The notes under the pieces: model-generated
What the model saw: only the letters and a program-made list of their open reading frames with translations
Database searches by the model: none
Told to the model about the DNA's origin: nothing
Part shown: piece by piece, positions 8,146 through 15,903 of the stretch
Position numbering within the stretch: position 1 is the first letter of the stretch
Layout of the letters: every line of letters begins with the position of its first letter
Made by a program: the position numbers and the translations under genes
Assembly (NCBI GenBank): GCA_017430675.1
Contig: JAFRMM010000133.1
Location: 1-54,159 of the forward strand
Source: Prevotella sp.
GTDB lineage: Bacteria; Bacteroidota; Bacteroidia; Bacteroidales; Bacteroidaceae
Direction: 5' to 3'
DNA: 54,159 bases

Positions 8146-10004
8146 ATGAAACACCAGTTGAGAAGTGCGGTCTGCACAGAGGGTAGGCGGATGGCCGGGG
8201 CGCGGGCGCTCTGGGTGGCCACGGGTATGAAGCGCGAGCAGTTCGGCAAGCCGATCATCGCCGTCGTCAACTCATTTACCCAGTTCGTGCCGGGACATAC
8301 CCACCTGCATGAGATCGGACAGATCGTACGTGAGGAGATAGAGAAGATGGGCTGCTATGCGGCTGAGTTCAATACGATCGCCATCGACGACGGCATCGCC
8401 ATGGGTCACGACGGCATGCTCTACTCCCTGCCCAGCCGTGACATCATCGCCGACAGCGTGGAGTACATGGTCAATGCCCACAAGGCCGACGCCATGATCT
8501 GCATCTCCAACTGCGACAAGGTGACGCCGGGCATGCTCATGGCCTCGATGCGCCTGAACATCCCGACGGTGTTCTGCAGTGGCGGTCCGATGGAGGCTGG
8601 CAGATGGCGCGGCGAGAATGCCGACCTTATCACGGCGATGGTGAAGGGTGCCGATCCCTCCGTCTCCGACGAAGAGATGCAGGAACTGGAGAACTGTGCC
8701 TGTCCGGGTTGCGGCTCGTGCTCGGGCATGTTCACCGCCAACTCGATGAACTCATTGACCGAGGCCATCGGTCTCTCCCTCCCCGGCAACGGTACGATCC
8801 TCGCCACCCATACCAACCGCATCGAACTGTTCAAGGCCGCCGCCCGTCAGGTGGTTAGGAACGCCTTCGCCTACTACGAGGACGGCGACGAGAGCGTATT
8901 GCCGCGCTCCATCGCCACGCGCAAGGCCTTCCTCAATGCCATGGCCCTCGACATCGCCATGGGCGGCAGCACGAATACCGTGCTCCATCTGCTCGCCGTG
9001 GCCCAGGAGGCTGGCACCGACTTCACCATGTGGATATCGACGAACTGTCGCGCCGTGTGCCCTGCCTCTGCAAACTGGCCCCGAACACGCAGAAATACAG
9101 TGTCCAGGAGTGCAACCGCGCCGGTGGCATCCTCGGCATCCTCAACGAACTGAACAAGGGCGGGCTCATTGATGGCTCTGCCATCCGCGTGGATGGGATG
9201 AGCCTGGCTGAAGCGATGGAGAGATATGATATCCTAGGAGATCCTAGAGATCCTAGGATTTCTAGGGAATCTAGGGATTCTAGGGATCCTAGGGAATCTA
9301 GGGATCCTGGGGATCCTAGGGCCATCTACTTCTCCGCCCCGGGGAATCGCTTCTCCACGAAGATGGGCTCGCAGAGCGAGTACTATCCCGCCCTCGATAC
9401 CGACCGCGCCGGGGGCTGCATCCGCGACCTCGCCCACGCCTATACCAAGGACGGCGGTCTGGCCGTGCTCTTCGGCAATATCGCCCAGGACGGCTGTGTG
9501 GTGAAGACCGCCGGCGTCGATGAGGCACTGTGGCACTTCGAGGGTCCTGCCGTCTGCTTCGACTCGCAGGAAGATGCCTGTGAGGGCATCCTCGGTGGTA
9601 AGGTGAAATCAGGCGACTGCGTGGTGATCACCCACGAGGGCCCGAAGGGCGGTCCCGGCATGCAGGAGATGCTCTATCCTACCTCTTATATTAAGAGTAT
9701 GCATCTCGGCAAGGAGTGCGCGCTGATCACCGACGGCCGTTTCTCAGGCGGTACCAGCGGTCTCTCCATCGGTCATATCTCGCCCGAGGCCGCCAATGGC
9801 GGCAATATCGGTAAGATCAAGGATGGCGACATCATCGTCATTGATATCCCCAGCCGCAGCATCAGCGTGAGACTCTCCGACGAGGAACTCGCCGCGCGCC
9901 CGCAGCAGCCGCTGAAGCGCCAGCGCGAGGTATCCAAGGCGCTCCGCGCTTACGCGCAGAGCGTCGCCAGCGCCGACAAGGGCGGAGTAAGGATAATATC
10001 CTAG
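8146..10004 (+). pseudogene. ilvD: ilvD, dihydroxy-acid dehydratase, with a one-base frameshift
   Basis: The enzyme makes 2-oxoacids in valine and isoleucine synthesis using an Fe-S cluster. The first frame (8146 to about 9030) has the cluster cysteines Cys119 and Cys123 in CISNCDK, and [11 protein letters not shown]; Lys125 is the likely carbamylated lysine. The rest ([10 protein letters not shown]..., [33 protein letters not shown]) lies in another frame. The shift falls at 9028-9033, where ATG TG GAT lacks one base of an expected three-base codon between Met and Asp. Adding one base gives a normal 619-residue protein. Both halves are well conserved, so this is either a very recent mutation or a sequencing error. 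There is no slippery run at the site. A 30-residue stretch (9231-9320) is micro-repeat DNA read as DPR/ESR tripeptides, and the stop codon is inside the first unit of another repeat array. Confidence 0.85.
9231..9320 (+). repeat. CTAGG micro-repeat array inside ilvD (9-bp period)
   Basis: Ten units of the form atYCTAGGG, with cores at 9234, 9244, 9253 and then every 9 bases to 9316 (the ninth is CTGGGG). The array reads as DPR, ESR and DSR tripeptides in the frame of the ilvD 3' half. It lies where IlvD proteins have a variable hinge, between ERYDI and [13 protein letters not shown]. Confidence 0.9.
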
Positions 10005-10109
10005 GAAATCCTAGGCAATCCTAGGAAATCCTAGGCAATCCTAGGAAATCCTAGGCAATCCTAGGCAATCCTAGGCAATCCTAGGAAATCCTAGGCAATC
10101 CTAGGAAAA
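10001..10109. repeat. CTAGG micro-repeat array between ilvD and ilvB (10-bp period)
   Basis: Eleven head-to-tail units of CTAGGMAATC, where M is A or C, the last one running into an A-rich tract. Every core is the palindrome CCTAGG, repeated at 10 bases, one helical turn. The ilvD stop codon (10002-10004) is part of the first unit. A purine-rich stretch (10106-10132) follows, up to the ilvB start. Confidence 0.93.
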
Positions 10110-10135
10110 ACTAAAAAAAAAAAGAAAAAAAAATA

Positions 10136-11851
10136 ATGCAAAAAGAAAAGATTACAGGCTCTAAGGCGCTGATGCGGGCGCTGCAGGCCGAAGGTGTAAA
10201 GACCATCTTCGGCTATCCCGGCGGCTCGATCATGCCCGTCTATGACTCGCTCTACGACTACACCCGCGGTCTGAAGAAGTGCTTCGACCATATCCTCGTG
10301 CGCCACGAGCAGGCGGCCACCCATGCCGCCGAGGGCTATGCCCGTGTCTCGGGTGAGGTGGGCGTGGCCCTGGTGACGAGCGGCCCCGGTGTCACGAACA
10401 CGCTGACGGGCGTGGCCGATGCCATGCTCGACTCCACGCCCATCGTGGTCATCGCCGGTCAGGTGCCCATCGCCGCCCTCGGCACCGACGCCTTCCAGGA
10501 GGTCGATCTCGTGGGTGTGTCGCAGCCGATCACGAAGTGGAGTTACCAGATCCGCCATGCCGAGGATGTGGCGTGGGCCGTGAGCCGGGCGTTCTACATC
10601 GCCCGAACGGGCCGTCCCGGTCCCGTGGTGCTCGACTTCGCGAAGAATGCCCAGGTCGAGGAGGTCGAGTGGGAGCCCTGCAGGGTCGATTTCGTGCGTT
10701 CCTACGTGCCTTATCCGAAACTCGACGAGAAGGCCGTCCGTGAGGCCGCCGACCTGATCAACCATGCCAAGAAGCCCCTCGCCCTCGTAGGTCAGGGTGT
10801 CGAACTGGGCAACGCCCAACAGGAACTCGTGCGCTTCCTGGAGAAAGCCGATATCCCCGCCGGGCGCACGATGCTCGGTCTCTCCGCCCTGCCCAGCACC
10901 CATCCGCTGAACGTCGGTATGCTGGGCATGCACGGCAACTACGCGCCGAACATCAAGGAACAGGAGTGCGACGTGCTGATCGCCATCGGCATGCGCTTCT
11001 CCGACCGTGTGACGGGTAACCTGAAGACCTACGCCAAACAGGCGAAGATCATCCACCTCGATATCGACCACAGTGAGATCGACAAGAACGTGAAGACCGA
11101 CGTGGCGGTGATCGCCGACTGCAAGGAGTCGCTGCCCGCCATCACCGCCCTGATCGAGAAGGCTGACCACCAGACGTGGCGCGACTCGTTCAAGCCCTTG
11201 CAGGAGAAGGAGCGCGTGAAGGTCATCGAACCCGCCATCCATCCCAAGGAGGGTCCGCTGCTGATGGGTGAGGTGGTGAACGCCGTGGCCGAACAGGCGC
11301 CCGACGATGCCATCCTCGTCACTGATGTGGGTCAGAACCAACTCTTCGCCACGCGTTACTTCAAGTACCACCATAAGCGCAGCATCTGCACCAGCGGTGG
11401 TCTGGGCACGATGGGCTACGGCATGCCCGCCGCCATCGGCGCCACCTTCGCCGCCCCCGAGCGCACCGTCTGCTGCTTCATGGGCGACGGCGGCTTCCAG
11501 ATGTGCATCGAGGAACTGGGTACCATCATGGAACAGAAGGCGCCCGTGAAGATGATCCTGATGAACAACCACGACCTGGGCAACGTGCGCCAGTGGCAGG
11601 ACATGTTCTGGCTGCGCCGCAAGTCGTTCACCAAGATGATGAACCCCGACTACTCGAAGATCGCGCAGGGCTATGGCATCGCCTATCAGGCTGTCACCGA
11701 CCGTCAGGACCTGTCGGCAGCCATTGAGCGGATGCTGAAGACCGACGGACCGTTTATCCTGGAGTGCGCCATCATGGAGGACGACGACGTGCTGCCGATG
11801 ACCCCGCCGGGCATGAACGTCGATGACATGATGCTGGAAATTGATAATTGA
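10136..11851 (+). CDS. ilvB: Acetolactate synthase, large (catalytic) subunit
   Basis: A 571-residue thiamine-diphosphate enzyme that joins two pyruvates, or pyruvate and 2-oxobutyrate, in the first common step of branched-chain amino acid synthesis. The N-terminal domain has FGYPGGSIMPVYD and the cofactor-activating Glu58 in RHEQAATHAAEGYAR. The central domain covers residues about 190-330. The C-terminal TPP/Mg motif is GDGGFQMCIEELGTI with NNHDLGNVRQWQ. Length is normal. It starts after an A-rich tract with no clear Shine-Dalgarno sequence. It is cotranscribed with ilvD upstream and ilvN downstream. The stop codon (11849-11851) falls inside a 7-bp tandem repeat. Confidence 0.96.
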   Translation: MQKEKITGSKALMRALQAEGVKTIFGYPGGSIMPVYDSLYDYTRGLKKCFDHILVRHEQAATHAAEGYARVSGEVGVALVTSGPGVTNTLTGVADAMLDSTPIVVIAGQVPIAALGTDAFQEVDLVGVSQPITKWSYQIRHAEDVAWAVSRAFYIARTGRPGPVVLDFAKNAQVEEVEWEPCRVDFVRSYVPYPKLDEKAVREAADLINHAKKPLALVGQGVELGNAQQELVRFLEKADIPAGRTMLGLSALPSTHPLNVGMLGMHGNYAPNIKEQECDVLIAIGMRFSDRVTGNLKTYAKQAKIIHLDIDHSEIDKNVKTDVAVIADCKESLPAITALIEKADHQTWRDSFKPLQEKERVKVIEPAIHPKEGPLLMGEVVNAVAEQAPDDAILVTDVGQNQLFATRYFKYHHKRSICTSGGLGTMGYGMPAAIGATFAAPERTVCCFMGDGGFQMCIEELGTIMEQKAPVKMILMNNHDLGNVRQWQDMFWLRRKSFTKMMNPDYSKIAQGYGIAYQAVTDRQDLSAAIERMLKTDGPFILECAIMEDDDVLPMTPPGMNVDDMMLEIDN

Positions 11852-11870
11852 TAATGGATAATGGATAATT
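11843..11870. repeat. GATAATK heptamer repeat at the ilvB-ilvN junction
   Basis: Four tandem copies of GATAATT or GATAATG, immediately followed by GATGG, which supplies the ilvN ATG. The repeat supplies the last codons and the stop codon of ilvB, so it forms the whole intergenic junction. Confidence 0.9.
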
Positions 11871-11871
11871 G

Positions 11872-12414
11872 ATGGAAAAGAAAAAACTATATACGCTGCT
11901 GGTGTATTCCGATAACGTGGCCGGTATTCTGAACCAGGTGACGGCGGTGTTTACCCGCCGTCAGGTGAACATCGAGAGCCTGAACGTGTCGGCCTCCAGC
12001 ATCCCCGGGGTGCATAAATACACCATCACCGCCTGGAGCGACGAGGACCAGATCATCAAGATTGCCCGTCAGATCGAGAAGAAGATCGATGTGGTGAAGG
12101 CCAACTACTTCACCGACGATCAGTTGTTCATCCGTGAGGCCGGCCTGTATAAGTTGCAGACGGACCTGGTGCTCAACAATCCCGAGATCTCGCGCACCAT
12201 CCGCCGCTTCGACGCGCATATCATCGAGGTGAACCCCACCTACACGATCGTCATGAAGCACGGCATCACGGAGGATATCATCTCCCTCTACCGTGCCCTC
12301 GACACCTTCGGCTGTGTGCTGCAATACACGCGGTCGGGGCGTATCGCCGTCACCCGCGGCACGCAGGAGCAGGTCAGCGAGTTCCTCGAGGAGCGCGAGA
12401 AGTATCACGGATGA
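11872..12414 (+). CDS. ilvN: Acetolactate synthase, small (regulatory) subunit
   Basis: A 180-residue regulatory subunit. The N-terminal ACT domain (about 6-80) begins LYTLLVYSDNVAGILNQVTA and contains RRQVNIESLNVSAS; this is the site of valine feedback inhibition in the family. The C-terminal domain (about 90-180) contains the activation region. I chose the ATG at 11872; a TTG codon immediately before it is also in frame. The 3' end overlaps the end of the convergent VapE-type gene by 41 bases. Gene order ilvD-ilvB-ilvN matches other Bacteroidales; ilvC is not in the window. Confidence 0.94.
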   Translation: MEKKKLYTLLVYSDNVAGILNQVTAVFTRRQVNIESLNVSASSIPGVHKYTITAWSDEDQIIKIARQIEKKIDVVKANYFTDDQLFIREAGLYKLQTDLVLNNPEISRTIRRFDAHIIEVNPTYTIVMKHGITEDIISLYRALDTFGCVLQYTRSGRIAVTRGTQEQVSEFLEEREKYHG

Positions 12415-14485
12415 GCCGCAGGTAGTAGCCGCGCTCGGTCCTGGTCTTGCACTGCCGCCAGCGCAGTCTCTTGATGGCCAGCCCCAGATTGGTGAGGTTG
12501 GGCACGTCGTCGGCCTTCAGGTGCCTCGACATCTCTTTCTGGATCGCCGTTGCGGTCCAGAAATATTCTTTCTTATGGATGGCGACGGGCTCGAACAGTT
12601 GTGAGAGCACCATCTCCGGGGCCGACTCCTGCTGGTACTGGCCGTTGTGCAGTTGTATCTCCCGCTCGTCGGCACTGGTGAACCAATAGACGCAGTCTGG
12701 ACGGCGCAGTTCCGTGACGGCCTGGGCGTACATCTGACGGTAGGGGATCCTGCCGCCCAGGTCGGCCTTGCCCGTCACCTCCACGCAGAGGTAGCGGCGC
12801 GTGCCGTCGCCCGAGGGGAGGGGTGTCAGGTCGTTGGTGGTGGCGATGAACGAGCAGAGCCTCGGCGTCATCGTGTACTGGTCGGAGCGCATGCGACGGA
12901 TCTGCACGTCCTTCTCCGTGAGCAGACGCTTGATCTTCGCCTGTTCGCGGCTCGTCTTGGCGTCGTACTCGTCGATGTTCACGAGCCACATGCGTCCCAG
13001 CACGCGCTCCACCTGCTCGGCATTGTCCATCTTGATGTCCTTCATGTAGTACTCGCGCATCGACTCGGGGAGGATATGGTTGCAGAACTGTGTCTTCAGG
13101 TAGCCCTGGTCGCCGATGAGCAGGGGCACCATCGAGTTGCCGTAGTCCTTGTTGATGTTCAGGGCCTGGGCCACCATCGCCAGGAACCAGCGGTGGAAGT
13201 ACTTGGGCCAGAGGGGGTAGTCGGTGGGGAGCCGGCGGGCGTAGTCCTCGATGTAGTCGTGCTCGCCGTCCCAGTCGCCGCAGCCGCTGAGGAACTCGTG
13301 GATGGGGTTGTAGTCCTGGATATGGGCTGACTCGATATAGGTGCGGAAGTCGTTGATCCAACTCTCGCCGCCCTCCTTCATCTCCTCGACGACGAGGCTC
13401 TTCAACTGTCTGTCGCCCAGGGGTTGCCACTGTTTGAACCTGAGGTCGTTGGGCCGGTACTCGGTGATGCCCTTGACGACGTTATAGCGCAGTTCGTAGC
13501 GGCGCGAGAGGAAGTTCTCGATGCTCCGCATCACGCGTTCCTTCTCATTCATCTGCGAGAGGGGCTTGCCCTTGTAGGGTGTCTTGTAGGTGTTGCGGAA
13601 GGTCTTGCGGATGAGACTGTTGCCGAGGGCCTTGAAACGGGCGTTCCACGAGGCGCGCCTGACGCAGCCCTCCTCGGCGAGACGGGCCTTGCGGCAGTAG
13701 TCGGCGAGCGCCTGCAGGCACTGCTCCGGGTTGCCGGGGTGGTCGTCGAGGGCCTTGGAGAGACAGATCTGGAACTCCATCTGGATGCGCTCGCGCTCGT
13801 CGTCGTCGGGGTACCAGACGACGGTGCCGTCATCGTCGGTCTTCGTGCCCTCGTAGGCCTTCAGCGGGTCGCCCTGCTCGCGCACCACGGGCAGCGGCTC
13901 CGCCTCGGGGTTGTAGTAGAGCAGGGGGTCGTGGCTCATGCGGCAGCCGTCGGTGAGCGCCATCTCCCTGACGAGCAGGTCGCACTGTGCCAGGGCACCG
14001 TAGAGACGGGCGGCACTCTCGTGGGCGTCGGCCAGGAACGACAGGTAGTCGTCGCCGTCCAGCGCCCTTCCCTTGTCGTACTGGCACCTGACGACGACCT
14101 TCAGCGTGATGCCGCTCACACCTGCGAAGGCCAGCATGGTATAGGGTATCTGGCGCACGCGGGCGCGCATCTCCGCCACGTGGAGGATGCCCTGCGGACA
14201 GGGGATGTCGAGCAGGAGGAGCGCCGTGAACCGGTTGGGCTGCGACAGCCCGTCCCTGCCGAACGTGGCGGGGAAGATGAGGTAGGGCAGGGCGTCGGTC
14301 TCCGTCAGATGGTAGCGCGGCGTCCCTTCCTTCATCATCAGGCGCGACTGCATGGCTGCTGCCGCGATACGGTCGGCTGCCTCCTTGTTCTGTCCTGAGG
14401 CCATCTGCTTCACGACGGCACTGAGTTCCACACTGACGGGGGTGCTGAACTCACCCGCCTTGGTCTTGATCCTTGTAATTTTCAT
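12374..14485 (-). CDS. VapE/BT4734-type protein (predicted P-loop helicase or primase-associated ATPase)
   Basis: A 703-residue protein. Residues about 1-250 match the BT4734/VirE N-terminal domain, and residues about 400-640 are a VapE-like P-loop ATPase. The Walker A is GDQGYLKT with Lys464, the Walker B is MWLVNIDEYDA, and a sensor-like segment is FIATTNDLTPLPSGDGTRRY. Such proteins occur in phage satellites and Bacteroidetes mobile elements and are thought to act in replication. I chose the ATG at 14485 because the alternative at 14518 lies inside the -7 box. The last nine residues (DTSRAPRGTR region) are read from the antisense of ilvN, suggesting that the gene arrived next to ilvN and lost its own stop. 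A long inverted repeat with iterons lies just upstream of its promoter. Confidence 0.85.
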   Translation of the reverse strand: MKITRIKTKAGEFSTPVSVELSAVVKQMASGQNKEAADRIAAAAMQSRLMMKEGTPRYHLTETDALPYLIFPATFGRDGLSQPNRFTALLLLDIPCPQGILHVAEMRARVRQIPYTMLAFAGVSGITLKVVVRCQYDKGRALDGDDYLSFLADAHESAARLYGALAQCDLLVREMALTDGCRMSHDPLLYYNPEAEPLPVVREQGDPLKAYEGTKTDDDGTVVWYPDDDERERIQMEFQICLSKALDDHPGNPEQCLQALADYCRKARLAEEGCVRRASWNARFKALGNSLIRKTFRNTYKTPYKGKPLSQMNEKERVMRSIENFLSRRYELRYNVVKGITEYRPNDLRFKQWQPLGDRQLKSLVVEEMKEGGESWINDFRTYIESAHIQDYNPIHEFLSGCGDWDGEHDYIEDYARRLPTDYPLWPKYFHRWFLAMVAQALNINKDYGNSMVPLLIGDQGYLKTQFCNHILPESMREYYMKDIKMDNAEQVERVLGRMWLVNIDEYDAKTSREQAKIKRLLTEKDVQIRRMRSDQYTMTPRLCSFIATTNDLTPLPSGDGTRRYLCVEVTGKADLGGRIPYRQMYAQAVTELRRPDCVYWFTSADEREIQLHNGQYQQESAPEMVLSQLFEPVAIHKKEYFWTATAIQKEMSRHLKADDVPNLTNLGLAIKRLRWRQCKTRTERGYYLRLIRDTSRAPRGTR

Positions 14486-14514
14486 ACGGCTTTCTGTGGT
14501 TTGGATTCTTTTGT

Positions 14515-14547
14515 GCAAAGTTACGGAAAATACTTGAATCTACCAAG
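14515..14547 (-). promoter_or_regulatory. Promoter of the VapE-type gene
   Basis: Minus strand TAACTTTGC at 14523-14515 is a good -7 box. A weak -33 (CTTGG, about 14547-14543) lies about 20 bases upstream. The box overlaps the alternative ATG at 14518, which therefore cannot be transcribed as a start codon. Confidence 0.6.
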
Positions 14548-14570
14548 AAATTCCCGTTAAAAATACATAA

Positions 14571-15039
14571 AAACATAGCCGTCTGCGCCGTCTTTTGTGT
14601 AATCTGCTGTATATGAGCAAGTTAATGACGGCTATGTTTGCCAAAAACCACGCCGAAACCCCGCCGAAACCCCGCCGTCATTTGTCGCCACTCCGCCGTC
14701 GTTCTTTCGTGGCTCCGTAGTTACCTTGCGCCCTTCCTCTCGCCCGTCCGGTAGTTACTTTTGGTTGAATTCTCTAGAGAATTGGACCGTACGGTGGCTC
14801 CGTAGAATCGTATAGTGGCTCCGTAGGGTCGTGCGGTGGCTCCGTAGAAACGATGGATACTGCTATCTGAGTATGGGTGCTGTTTTTTGACGGCGGAGCA
14901 ACGATAAATGACGGCGGAGTGGCGACAAATGACGGCGGGGTTTCGGCGGGGTTTCGGCGTGGTTTTTGGCAGACATAGCCGTCATTTTCTCTTTGAGAAT
15001 CAGACGATTACGCAAAAGACGGCGCAGACGGCTATGTTT
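14571..15039. repeat. 469-bp inverted-repeat structure with iterons (no gene)
   Basis: Most of the 797-base gene-free stretch 14486-15282. The inner arms 14624-14703 and 14907-14986 are 80 bases long and differ at two positions when one is reverse-complemented. The outer arms (14571-14604 and about 15006-15039) also match with few changes. The motif AACATAGCCGTC occurs four times in alternating orientation, so each arm can fold on itself. The arms are rich in CCGCCGAAAC steps. The loop holds the palindrome aattctctagagaatt (14768-14783) and the iterons described separately. A small open frame at 14908-15102 lies inside one arm and is not convincing. The rest of the gap (15040-15282) has a G8 tract at 15123-15130 and the promoter of the next operon. 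Confidence 0.88.
14791..14853 (+). repeat. Three 21-bp iterons
   Basis: Three direct repeats of NNNGTGGCTCCGTAGNNNCGW with exact 21-bp spacing (cores at 14794, 14815 and 14836). A fourth core lies at 14709-14720. Spacing of two helical turns is typical of initiator-protein binding sites in replication origins; that role is inferred here. Confidence 0.85.
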
Positions 15040-15259
15040 ATATCATTTTCTTTAAGATTTTCGATGCTCATGTCCGTTCCGCGGCAACGTCTCGAAATTT
15101 GATCAAACGGACCCTCATTTTAGGGGGGGGTAATTTTCTCCTGCCATTTTATGGCAATCATAATTGACGTATGTCAAGGATTTTCAAAAAATCGCGGTAG
15201 TTTTACAATTTTTAACAAAATATCACGCGTAACGTATTTTTTCTTTAAAAGAAATACCC

Positions 15260-15267
15260 TATATTTG
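15260..15267 (+). promoter_or_regulatory. -7 box of the fimbrial operon
   Basis: TATATTTG matches TAnnTTTG and is 15 bases upstream of the ATG at 15283. The -33 region is T-rich without an exact TTTG. This is the only promoter-like sequence I saw ahead of the long plus-strand gene run. Confidence 0.5.
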
Positions 15268-15282
15268 CAGTTAAAATATGTT

Positions 15283-15879
15283 ATGAAAGTGAGATTCATC
15301 GACAAATTAGCCGTTAGTTTCGTGGCGCTCGTAGCGCTGACGAGTGTAGGAGAGGTGAAGGCACAGACGTTCGCCGTGAAGAACAACCTCCTGTACGATG
15401 TCACGCTGACGCCCAACCTCGGGTTCGACCTCAAGGTCGATTCCCTGTGGACCGTCGGTGCCGTCGTGGGCCTGAACGCCTGGGACATCAACAAGGACAC
15501 CAACAAGAAGTGGCGCCATGTGCTCGTCGAGCCGAACTTCCGCCGCTGGCTCAACGGTGAGGCGTTCCATAAGCGCTACATCGAGGGCGACCTGATCTAC
15601 AGCCATTACAACGTGGGCAACACCCGCATCCCCTTCGGGCTCTACGGAGCCGTGAAGGACCGCCGTCTGCAGGGCGACCTCCTCGCCCTCGGCGGGAAGT
15701 ACGGCTACTCGTGGATCATGGCGCGCCACTGGCGCATCGAGGCCGAGGCGGGCATCGCCGTCGGCTACGCCTGGTTCAAGGAGTACGAGTGTCCCGCCTG
15801 TGGCATGCAACTCGGCGAGGGCGACCGCATCTTCCTCCTGCCCCAACTCGGCGTCAACATCGTGTATATCATCAACTGA
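15283..15879 (+). CDS. DUF3575 family exported protein of a fimbrial locus
   Basis: A 198-residue exported protein. The signal peptide is MKVRFIDKLAVSFVALVALT...VKAQ, followed by FAVKNNLLYDVTLTPNLGFD, characteristic of the DUF3575 family. Alternating hydrophobic strands and the aromatic C-terminus (LGVNIVYIIN) suggest a small outer-membrane beta barrel. In Bacteroidales this family commonly opens Mfa/Fim fimbrial gene clusters, as here; its function is not established. I chose the ATG at 15283 because the longer open frame from 15151 lies upstream of the -7 box at 15260. The next gene starts 24 bases downstream. Confidence 0.82.
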   Translation: MKVRFIDKLAVSFVALVALTSVGEVKAQTFAVKNNLLYDVTLTPNLGFDLKVDSLWTVGAVVGLNAWDINKDTNKKWRHVLVEPNFRRWLNGEAFHKRYIEGDLIYSHYNVGNTRIPFGLYGAVKDRRLQGDLLALGGKYGYSWIMARHWRIEAEAGIAVGYAWFKEYECPACGMQLGEGDRIFLLPQLGVNIVYIIN

Positions 15880-15903
15880 AAAAAAGTATAAACAAATAAA
15901 AAA

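Noticed and set aside
9028..9033. Programmed ribosomal frameshift in ilvD
   Set aside because: No slippery heptamer, no stimulatory structure evident, and ilvD is not known to use frameshifting; a missing base explains the data more simply.
10001..10109. Possible CRISPR array or tandem operator
   Set aside because: Units are 10 bases with no unique spacers, so it is not CRISPR. The same motif occurs inside coding regions, so a specific operator role is not supported.
12647..14398. Plus-strand open frames over the VapE-type gene
   Set aside because: Shadows of the minus-strand gene, which has Walker A and B motifs and its own promoter.
14908..15102. 64-residue open frame in the inverted repeat
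   Set aside because: It lies within one arm of the repeat, has no promoter or family features, and the other arm has no equivalent frame.
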